DNA of 64,000 nt. It comes from Rhyacophila brunnea (taxonomy: Eukaryota; Arthropoda; Insecta; Trichoptera; Rhyacophilidae). Numbering within the stretch: position 1 is the first letter of the stretch; every line of letters begins with the position of its first letter. The translations under genes were made by a program, and so were the position numbers. Shown here piece by piece: positions 42,901 through 54,900 of this stretch. The stretch covers positions 1,178,001 to 1,242,000 of the forward strand of contig JAGYXB010001324.1 of assembly GCA_022495005.1 (NCBI GenBank), in the 5' to 3' direction. The notes beneath the pieces were generated by a model. That model made no database searches and had not been told where the DNA came from. It saw only the letters and a list, made by a program, of their open reading frames with translations.

Positions 42901-45900
42901 AATTCTAATGGATTCAAGCTCTGTACTATTCCATTTAAGTCGTTTTTTGCGACCCGGGTTTCGCCTTTCGGCATCTTCAGGCGTCGTGTACACTCACCAA
43001 AGGCAAACACACACTGACAACGAACACCCTTAACTCTACCTTATATAGTAAATCAATACAATAAAGTAGGTAAAAACTCCATTACCTACCTATTTAGTCA
43101 GAAATTACAACAAAAAATACAATAAACAAATTATGAATAGCTGAAGTGTCAGTAAAAAACCCAATTAGTAAAAACCCTATCTTATTAATAACAATACACT
43201 GGACAGCATATTATTATAATAAATCGTCAAACCTAATAATAGGTCAAAATTCATTATAACAATAAAAATAATACACTCAAGAGGTGTAAATCGTCAATTC
43301 TAAGAAAAATAATTAATCGAGTTAACTAATGAGATATTAGTTTTTAATAATACTCTTACAAGGTACCTACTTTTATAACATTATTTTTTAACAAAAACAA
43401 AATTATACATATAAACTCGCTTAATATAATATATAACTCATCTAATATAATATATATATTTATTATACAACTACACATACCTAAATCCTCATCCATAGAC
43501 TCTCATACAAACATATATAACCTCATACAAACATATCGCACCGTGAGTGTAAAACCAACGCATCTGCAAATTTTTCGATTTCGAGATTAAATGCAAAACA
43601 GCTGCAAAAGTCGTGAACTTGATAATATAAAAGTGAAGTAACTAAATGAACATGCAATATAATGTAGATATAAACCAAATATTACGGTATTTTTTTAGAA
43701 ACTCTATTTCTCCTAACAAAACGAAGACTTCAAACCCTAATATATCCAAAATATGTCTTTTAATATAATAGTCTCATATGTAAAACATCATATAGGATAT
43801 AACAAAGGGCTACTAGGAAAGCTAAGTTGATCGTTCAATATAGGTAAGCTCTGCAACTGTGCTCTATTTATTTCTAATATTTCTTGGTAGAATAATTTAT
43901 AATCACCCGTATGACTGTGAAGTAGTTTTGCACCCTTTTCAATGTCAAACGTGTGTTTTTCATTTAATAAGTGGTTAGCAAACGTTGAAGTGTCTTTCTC
44001 CAATCTTTGGGCTGCTAAATGTTTTCTTTTCTTTGGGCTGCTAAATAGATAGGTAATGGAGTTTTTACCTACTTTATTGTATTGATTTACTATATAAGGT
44101 AGAGTTAAGGGTGTTCGTTGTCAGTGTGTGTTTGCCTTTGGTGAGTGTACACGGCGCCTGAAGATGCCGAAAGGCGAAACCCGGGTCGCAAAAAACGACT
44201 TAAATGGAATAGTACAGAGCTTGAATCCATTAGAATTTAGCATAGTTACATTAGATCAATGATACTTAACCTTTTTTTTCTTCGGGCCAAATACATATAT
44301 ATGTAAAGTAACGCGGGCCGCATCACTACTGGTGTGACGAAAAAAATCATGAATTGACCCCCCCCTTTTTACAAAAGATTTTTAAGATTTTAAAAATTAT
44401 AAACTAAAACAGAATAATAATATACATATCTGTTCGTCAAAAATTACAATAGTGAATCAATCCTGATAATAAATGTGTTTCAGGCCGCACATAAAAACTT
44501 AAAGGGCCGCAGGTTGAGTATCGCTGCATGATTGTTATCATCCAACCTCAAAATATTTGAACTTTTGAGTTCTATAATAATTACATAATATGTATTAAAC
44601 TTTGATATATTGATAATTCCAATGTATTTATTTTTAGAATTACAGTAAAACCTCATCAATGCGATTTCCACGGGACCGAAAATCGAATTACGAAATATGA
44701 AATGTATGGGGGAAAAATATTAAAATTTTGAAATTGTTTTTTTGAGAATTTCATTAATTTCGTTTACGATCATAGATTTGCCTACCAAATTTCCGATACA
44801 ATTCTTTCAAATTAAAATCTGTGCCATGTGTCATTATTCCATTAATTGAAGTTACCAAGTAATGTAGGTAGGTATTTACCACCATGTGTTGAGCTAGAAT
44901 TATAAAAAAATATGAAATGTTTAATATTTTTCCAATTTGCGATTCCAACACGATTGTTTGGCATTGGTTTTCTAGTAAAAATATGTGAAAACCCAATAAA
45001 CAATAAATAATTAAATACCTACAGCCCTGAAACATGTGAGTTGTTTTTCCTTTGAGTGGAGTGTAGTTGTGCCTCTGATGACATACCACTGTGTGTGTCA
45101 ATGGGTCATAAAATGTCAGGATTATTTTTATTACCTTGATAAAATAAGTAATTTATAATGTTTTAAGAAAAGTCTGTCACAATTTTCAATGATTGGCTCA
45201 TGATAGTGTAGTTTATTACGATTTATTGAATATTTTTACATGCTAGGACTCTGAAATCATTTCGAATTACGAAATTCGAATTAAAGGAATGGTTTTAAGG
45301 ATTCAAGGGATTTTTTTTTTGCGAAAATTTCGAATTACGCCGAATTTACAATCATCAGGGTTCTTATTAAGGGGGGACATGCTCGTCGAAGGTCAAAATT
45401 GAGTTTTTATTGTATTTTCAAACCATGATCCTGGACACTCCTTAAGCGTTGTAGATAATCTATTTATATAATTTTGAAGCCTTATTATCCTTTATAGTTA
45501 TTTTAAACATTTGATGACTGCATAAAGTATTTTAGTTACATAAAATAGTATTCTTTTAAACCTCTCGCTCTAATGTTTTAGAATATAGTCATATTTCGGT
45601 ACATAGCTGTGCAGTGGTATTAAGATTTTTTACATTTATTAATTTTTAAACGCATTTACAAAACTATAAGTATAATTTATTACGAGATAATTTTTGTAAA
45701 ATATTCACGATAAAAAATTATATTGATAATCTCTGTGATCCCAAATTTGACAAGAATTAGGCATTTTATTATTCAAAAAATCGGCAAGATTAACACATTT
45801 GAAGATGATTCTAAGGGTATTTATTATAAGCTATGTCCTTGACCATTCAAGTGTGATAAACATCTTATGATTAATGATTGCTTTATAATAATTATTGACC

Positions 45901-48900
45901 TAAGAATAAGGTAGTGTTTTTTTGAAATACGCTATTTCTTTTGTCATTCCCCAGTAGTTAAGCTACAACATACAGCCGTAGCCATAAATTGACAAACTAT
46001 AATTGAAGTAGGGAGTAAAATGATATTGACGCGCGTGTTTGAACATGTACCGTTTAAAAAAAAATAAAAATAATTCAGTTAGGTACATGTTCAAACACGC
46101 GCGTTAACATAATTTTACTCCCTACTTTAATTATAGTTTGTCAATTTATGGCTACGGCCGTATGTTGTAGCTTAACCACTAGGGAATGACAAAAGAAATG
46201 GCGTATTTCAAAAAAACACTACCTTATTCTCAGGTCAATAATTATTATAAAGCAATCATTATTCATAAGATGTTTATCACACTTGAATGGTCAAAACATA
46301 GCTTATAATGAGTATCTTTAGAATTATCTTCAAATGTGTTAATCTTGCCGATTTTTTGAATAATAAAATGCCTAATTCTTGTCAAATTTGGGATCACAGA
46401 GATTATCAATATAATTTTTTATAGAATATTTTACAAAATTATCTCGACATAAATTATACTAATGGTTTTATAAATGCGTTTAAAAATTAATAAATGTAAA
46501 AAATCTTAACACCACTGCACAGTTATGTACCGAAATATGACTATTTTCTAAAACATTAGAGCGAGAGGTTTAAAAGAATACTATTTTATGTAACAAAAAT
46601 ACTTTATGCAGTCATCAAATGTTTAAAATAACTATAAAGGATAATAAGGCTTCAAAATTATATAAAGAGATTATCTACAACGTTTAAGGAGTGTCCAGGA
46701 TCATGGTTTGAAAATACAATAAAAACTCAATTTTGATCTACGACGAGCACGTGGGCCGTTAATGAGGTTTTACTGTACCTGCAATGCAACAAAAATATGC
46801 GTATGTATTTTCACTTTTTATGGTTGCAGCTAGAAGTAAATGGTCTTCAATTTATAATCATGTATCTCAAGTAGCATCAAACTAACTACGTCATGAAATA
46901 AAACCACCTTTAAAATAGAGATTGTACCTCAGGAGGACGTCTTCTATGTGCCGGAGCACTTTCCTGTCGTAATCGTTCAAGTAAACTCGTTTTACCTATT
47001 CCTTGTATGCCGACTACCATGAGTTTCATTCGAGCATACGGTTTGGCATCTTCTAAGACGGATTTTAAATAACCTAGAAATACAACAAATATGTATAAGT
47101 CATAGTAATGCATTTTAATTTCAGTTACATACAATATGCATACTTACCTAAGTATTGAAGAATAGGTACCTAGTTATTTATTTATTTATCTATCAATTAA
47201 GGAATAAAAACATTGGTACTTTTTACATTGGAAAGTTAATAGTAATTGTTATTGTGTCAACAACACATTATTACGTAATGGAAAATTATTAAAGAATATT
47301 TAATTTAGTTAGTTATGTACAACCAATGACATTAATATGGATGAAGCATCTGGAAAAAATAATGACACTCACTTCTTTGTTGGGTCTGCCGAATGGCATA
47401 ATCTGTTCTAACGCTATTACAATAAAGGTGATATTGCTATAAATTCCCAATACTTGTTGTTGGGTCTGCCGAATGGTTCGGTTCGAACGGGTTGGCTCAA
47501 ATGAACATTGACACTAGAAACACTGTTCTAACACCATTACAATAAAGGTGATATTGCTATAAATTCCCGATGCGTGATATCGCATAATGGAAATTGCGTG
47601 ACGTCTACTTATACACGTGCGAATATCGATATGCACGAATTTACTTGCTAGCTACTGTATTGAGTGCGTTGTCCATTAATAATGTCATTGTGTACAACTT
47701 CATAATACGGTTATATTCTTACCAATAATGTCCATGGTTTTGTATTTTTTTGAGTCTATCATTGAGCGCAAAGGTTCTTGTAATGGGCATCCATTAGTAT
47801 TGAGATTCCAGAGCCTACCGAGGAGACCCATTTGCGGAGGTAGTTCAGATATATCTAGAAGATAAATATAGAAAAATTTATATAGCTATAAAACACTGTT
47901 AGAAACAATAGGTAAACGAACTGATGCTGATATATACTTAAAAATTATATTTAAGATAAAGTCTCTATGCAGTCAAATTATTGTAACTGACAAATCACAT
48001 TGAGTAGAATCATGCTAAAACCCAGTTTCTGTCGTTGATTTTGATAATACATAATCTGGCTTAACATGGACGATGTTACATTAGAAAAGCATTCCTGAAT
48101 TAAACGTAGGACTTACCAGCATTTCCACTGATATTAAGGACGGATAGGTTACAGAGTTCATGTATAGCTAGAGGTATACATTTGAGCATGTTATTAGATA
48201 CATCCAACATTGACAAGTTCGGGAAGAGAAGCCGAGTTCTGACGACAGGGATGAGATTCTGAAACAAAAACAGTAACCTTTTCACATGCGCAATGTGACC
48301 ACTACATAAAGCAGTAACTTATTCAATGAATTTAGGATTTAATGTAATATAAGAAAATTGATAAAATTATATGAGGCGAGCGCGGTGCTCAAAATGTACT
48401 GACGCAAATATATGCCACAAATGATAAATAATAATCTCTCACCCAGTCATCATCGTCATCATTGTTGAGATTTCCGTCTCTGGATTGTTTGTCTCCAACG
48501 GAAACTCTTTCTAATCCGTCTATGAGTCCACCGCCATCGTCATCTGTTGTCAGTTGAATGCGAGTCAGTAAATTGTCCGCCAGAATCTATATCATAGCAG
48601 AAAAATACTTTCAACTAACACAATTAAATATTATATAACGCTGGCTACAAATGTAACTGCATACTTGTGCAATTTTTTTCACAATCATATATTAGCGTTT
48701 GAATTTCTATTGAACAGGTATAACTGAATGTGTGCAGTAAAGATTTGGTATTATAATACTGGTTTATACCTACTACCTTTAGTTATACACAAGCATATAC
48801 CATTTGATTTAACCATCGAGAGTATTGGCAATTAATTGATTGCAGTATTTCTGGCTTTAGAATTTTTACCATAGAATTATTGACATTGTAACAGAGAACT

Positions 48901-51900
48901 GTCGAACCGAGAGAAAAAATCCAATGGGTTTGATTACATCAAAATCCATATACATACATAGTTACCAACCATAGTTATAGGTATATTATGGATGTATGTA
49001 TATTTTAAACCTCAAAAATGAGATATCTGTTTATACTATATTATTACCAGGTAGAATTTCTGGGTATCACAATTTACAGGTGTTCAACCACATTAGGCAG
49101 ATAGTTAAAACTTTTATAAAACACTGTCTGAATGTGCAATAATATAAATATTTTATTTGGAATGTTTCCAGCATATGTGAATGATGATCAAAAATTTTTA
49201 ATAGTAGTATAAAAATATTGCAAAATTAAAGAACACAATGGAATCTTTGGAACCTGATGGTTCCAGTTTAGTTTTATCAAGATTCAGAATCAAGGGTTCC
49301 AGTGTCAAAATAATAATGGGCTTTTCAGGATTTGGGTATGGTTCCTTTTCCAGTTGTTCTGTAATGTGGCAAATAATATTGATCTATATTAAATAATGGC
49401 TTTTTGTTGTCTTACAAGCGTTCTCAATCCATCTAAACGTAAGTGCCTACGGGCAGAGCAGAGGGCGGCGAGAACAGCTCTCCTGACGCCGCCTGCTGAC
49501 CGAGCACGGCTTCGCGGCACTCCCCATCCGCCCGCGCAGTAGCATGCCAAGTTTCCCTCTTCCAGAGGACCCCAGCTGTCTACCTACATTGTAAAAAAAA
49601 AATTTGTAAATATTATTTTTTGAAGTACTTTCCTAAAGCCCTCATTGGCAGAAGTATACATACCATTAACCCGGCACCTGCCTCGAAAATCGTATGATGC
49701 ACCATAACTACGCATGAATTTCATTATCGTCTTTGTTCTATACTAAAAAAAGCAATAAAAAATATGTCACAGCTCCAGTCGAGAACCCAAAGCCATTAAG
49801 ATAATTTCGACACACTAAAAAACCGTAATAAATCAGTTATAATATCAGAAACACTCGAACAAACGAATGCTATCCAAATTTGAAAGAACTTACCGCAAGT
49901 CGCCATTTTGTAGCAAATAGTTAGAGCTCTGCGCGGTGTGTAATATTTCGACACTTGTGCATACGTTCCCACGAATCGAGCGTTACTAATTTTCAAGTGC
50001 ATATCGATAAATCACATATTAATGTCTTCGGGTTGAGTCGTAAACAAATATAAAGGGGACCCTTTTAATATATTTAAACTACACAAACACTTCACTTATT
50101 GAATATTATTGATAAATTAACACAAACTCACATATTAAAAAAAAAAACAAATACAATAATAAACCTATTTTAAAATTCTTTAGATGTGTGATATATTTTA
50201 AAGCAAGGTGACAGACATAACGCAACATCACACGTTGGGCACATATAGCGAGAGAGTTTTGTTTTTTTCGATTTTTTTTTAGAATTCCCGCATACGAAAC
50301 ATCTTCTTCTAGGCTTATCGGTATTTTGTGTCGGTAAAATGTATTCTGGCAAATGTCCCGTTGCACTTTTGGGCAATAATCGTACGGGATTATCGCTAGT
50401 TGACGCTGTCGGCTTAGGCAGGGGTGCATTTGAAATTCTCACACAATATTTGTCCACTAGTTGTTTTATTACACAGAGTTGAAAATCGCCCAATGTTTTT
50501 TTGTCAGATTTAATAAATTTATATAAATAAAAAGCATTTAATAAATATAAGTCGATCATGTGGAATGCGACCTTTTTATACCACTTGATCGATTTTCTCA
50601 TACACGACAAGTTGCTAAGCATCATGTCGGACTTATCTACCGTACCCATATTTTTGTTATAATCTATAACACATTTTGGTTTTTCAATGTTTTCGCCAGT
50701 TCTATAGTTCACTTTTCCCGTTGGTCCAAATGATGCATCGTGGAGGGTGGATAGCATGTGAACATCCCTCCTATCATGCCATTTCAGAGCCAAAAGTGGA
50801 CTATTGTACTTAGCCTCGGTATCTCCCTTTTTCAGTTTGCTGAACTCTGGCATATCTTTACGATTTTTTCTCACTGTACCGCAAGCATTCGTTTTGTGAG
50901 AGTGAAGGTATTTAAAGAGCGCCGGACTCGAATACCAGTTATCACACCATAAGGTGTGACCTTTCCCGATATAGTCTTTCATTAGCGTTGTCACTACCGC
51001 ACCGGAAATACCGAGATTTTCATTGTCTTGTATGTCAGTCCCTTCCCCACGATAAATTATAAAGTCAATAATATATCCTGTCATTACGTCACACATCACA
51101 AACATTTTTATTCCAAATCGATGTCTTTTGGAAGGAATGAATTGTTTAAAAATTAATCTACCCTTAAACACGATTATGCTCTCATCTATGCAAAGATTCT
51201 GATACGGTATCATCGTTTCCCTAAAAATTGTTCTTGTGTGTTCTAACAGTAATCTAATTTTAGCTAGTCTATCATTTGAGGCGGTCACACTAGGATCAGA
51301 AAAATGAAGCATTTGTAAAATAAGTTGGTATCGATTTCTAGCCATTATTTTCCCAAAAATGTCTGCATGCAGGTAAGGATCGGTACTCCAATGTTCCTCT
51401 ATCGACGTGTGCTTATTTCGAGTCATCAGCATTGATACGGCAAAAAATGTATACAACTCCGGCACTGACGTGTCTGTCCAATTGTGTGACCGCGATTTCG
51501 GTCCGAGGTCTCCCGCACTGTACGAATGGTTAAAAAATGTATTCGTTTGGTTCACTATTTCCGACATTATATTTTTATTCAAAAAATGTTCAAAGAAAAG
51601 ACATTCGGGAGAGGATTCGTCCAAGTCGTTCGATGTCACGCCAGATCGACAATCATTGAATTCGTGAACTATTGGAATATACGGACCAGTTCTCCATGAC
51701 CGCAAAAATTCAATTGGCTCGTCAGAGTCCGTATCGTCAACATCATGATCAGTCTCATGTTGTTCCAATTCCTCTTCCGACATGTCATAATCTGAGTCCA
51801 ATTCCTCATTAGTACGCACATTTTCTTCCTCCATATTTACGCACTATAAAACTATGAAATGTTTTTAAAATGTTTAACTACAGTATTAAGAAACGCCAAA

Positions 51901-54900
51901 TCACAGAAACCATTAAACTCACACACCATAGTTATTCATATCAGTATTAATTTTCACATTCACTAAAATGGGACATGGTAGACAGTACAAAAAGTATTTT
52001 AAAAATCGCGATAAAATAAAATCATACGTTCAATAGTTAATCATGCCAGTTTTAATGTGATAAGTACACCAGACAGCAAAAAAAGTATTTATCAACGATT
52101 GCGGTAAATATTCAACTTGTATGCGATAAATACAATCCCGCGCAATGGCCCGCTCGGTTGAAAGTCTGTCGTATACTGCGCAGTCGCGGCGCGCAGTTCA
52201 AACTGATTTCTGTCGACCGGCAAAACTTGGCCGTACGAATTGGTTCGAAACTTTGGTGATTATTTTATATTTAGAACCAATGCTTTTAAAATATGTCATA
52301 GGTAGCAGGAGAAGGACAAATCAGGCCAAATTTACGTGAAAAAATCAGTCCCGTATGATAAATATGGACGCGGTGGCATCGATTTATACACATGCGCATT
52401 GCGAATTTGGCCGATTTGTACAAGGTGTGTGACATCGGCGCCGGCCGGGTTAAGTTTTGAGTGGATTTAGTGGAAATGAGATTTTTTTGCTTGTATTGTT
52501 ACTTGTAATGTATTCTAAAAGCCAGTAAATGTGTTCATCAAAATTTAATGGTTCGAGATAAAAAATATGATAATCTAAAACCATCATGGCTGCAATTTTA
52601 TAGCACTGTATGGAGTGTTTAGGACTTTTCGGGGGTAAGAGGTGTAGATATATACCTGAAAGTGAGGGAGATCTGTAGTTCTGCAGATCGCTGCTAAAAC
52701 GTTTGCAGCCATGATATTACAATAAACATTTTTTTGAGTCTACTAAAGGCCGACACTAGTAGTTATGCCTACATACATCATACATCATACATCACTACTA
52801 AAATCTAAGAATTCTTTTTTTCTATACCAATTGACATATTTATAACCTCTTTTTTGTATATGAAAAGAAAAAGTTACCTTATATAATTTATGTACATACA
52901 TAATATTAATTTGTATTAGCTATAGTTATTATGGGATTATTGTCATTCAGCAAGAATCCAATTTTCATCATAATATTATTTAATATGAATAAAAGTTGGT
53001 GGTGTGGATTACCTGTGGCAAGCTGGGCCAGCAGGTGATCTGATTGTGGCTAAGGTCGAGCTGCTTGAGAGAATTGGGGTAGCTGGTGACGTGCGACATG
53101 CTGCGCAAGCCATTGTAGGACATATTCAGTCGTGCGAGGGCAGGTGCCAGGCATGGCAGGCCACATGGCACCGATGTGAACTGGTTGTGGGACAAGTTCA
53201 GTGACGACAGGCGGGAGCAACGGGCCGAGGGCGGAGGGGATGGCGGCCTCTCCGCTACTTCCAGCCCGCGGGTCCATAGGTGGTGTTTACGCAGCTCTTG
53301 TTGCCTGAAATTCACAAGTGTATATTAGTGAAATATTTCGATTTTTCAATAGTAAATAAGCAAATAAATTTGTAATATCAGTGGAGCAGTACTGCCCGTG
53401 ATAAACATCCGATTCCAACCGGTGATCTTTCTGCAGTTAGTTATAATTTTTCCGGGAATACGAGAATTCACATTTGTGCAACTCGAGAACTTCCTCATTC
53501 ACAAATTAATGATTCATTCCACTCAGCTAAATGCAGGTAAAGGGGCGGTTTCTATGTAGGGGTTGAAGACGACCGTTGCCATAACGCCGAATACCGGGCT
53601 ACTTGGGTCTATTATAATCCAGTTTCCACAAGGGCTAATATCTTAGCACTTTGTAAGTTTACAGCCTCATATGGTCAGAGAGAAGATCTCCTGTCATCCA
53701 GGTTTGACTGAAATAACAAAAGGAATTTCTTGGGAAAGGTTTTTCCTGTGAGAGAGTGCTTCTCATCAGATACACTACGGTATATACGCAAAAGGGTTTG
53801 ATTAAATTAAATGAATTAAGAGAATTTATGATAACTCACATGACCCCTTCGACCTTCTTAATACACGGCAATGATTCCTCATCCAGGGTTGCGGATTCGT
53901 AGAAACCGTCTCTGGAACTGGAAGGATCTCGCGCTGATGACACTCGGTCCACGCTCCAGCTGCGCCGCTGCACTGAAGAGGAAGATGAAGAACACGCGGG
54001 CGAGAGGTGACCTTGCCCATTCATTCCGTAGCTTCCGTCGCCGCTTCCCGTTGAAGCCACCGACAGCTGTCCTGAGGAATTGGAAGTTGGCAGTCGAACG
54101 TCCTGTGATGAGTTCGAAGGAGAAAGGAGAGCCGAAGCGTCTTCAGCTAGGGAAACCTGACGAGTTAAACAAATTGATTATCCTACAAATGAAGCAGTAT
54201 AAAAAATATTTGATTAAATAAATGAGGCATATTAGAATAGTGGCAATGTGAGTAATAAAGACATACGTGTTCTAATCGCGTCGGTAGATCTCTCAGGAGG
54301 TTGAGTGAGACGTTGACGTCACGCAAGCGAGGTGCCCGCCAAATAGCATAAGGCAATTTACGCAGTTTATTGTTGGAAACGTCCAAAGTTGTTAGTGCAG
54401 GCAAGGAGAAGAGGGCGTCTGGTAAATTTTCTAAACGATTTTCCTGAAAAGTCCAATTATTTTTGTACGGGGATATAATATGATATAATATACAACACAC
54501 GTCAATATACATCACTATTTACATGGAAAAATTATTGTGTAAATAATAATTTTATTCATGGTGTTAGCTGTCAATTCTTAGTGGAAGATCATTGTATTAA
54601 TTAAAATAAACATCATTTGTTATGTAATACTTATTTCATACAATTTAATAATGATCAGGACCACTTCTGTCCATTTCAAAGGGATACTGATAGGTAAATT
54701 TAAAAAAAATATGTGGATCTTGGCCGCTTCACAGAGGTTTTATAACATATTGTTATTTTATGAGAAATGGATATTAGTCACTTGCTCAACCTTCTAGAGT
54801 CTAGACCCATGCTTTGGGTCCAAACACATATTGAAAAAAAAAATTTGATTTTGCCAGACCCGGGATTCATACCCACAACCCACGACTTTATAAGTCGACA

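Larger units (their letters stand above)
42856..44237. mobile_element. Penelope-like retroelement relic with inverted terminal arms
   Basis: Inverted arms of about 196 bp (42901-43096 and 44040-44236) bracket a short internal region with the end of a minus-strand Penelope ORF. A 13-bp direct duplication TAGCATAGTTACA flanks it (42843-42855, 44238-44250). Each arm carries a hammerhead-like motif, as known for Penelope-like long terminal repeats. It sits in the large Lrrk intron between exons 19 and 20. Confidence 0.85.

Noticed and set aside
44754..45101. 115-codon minus ORF inside the pogo-like element
   Set aside because: No DDE motif or helix-turn-helix seen; chance ORF in non-autonomous DNA.
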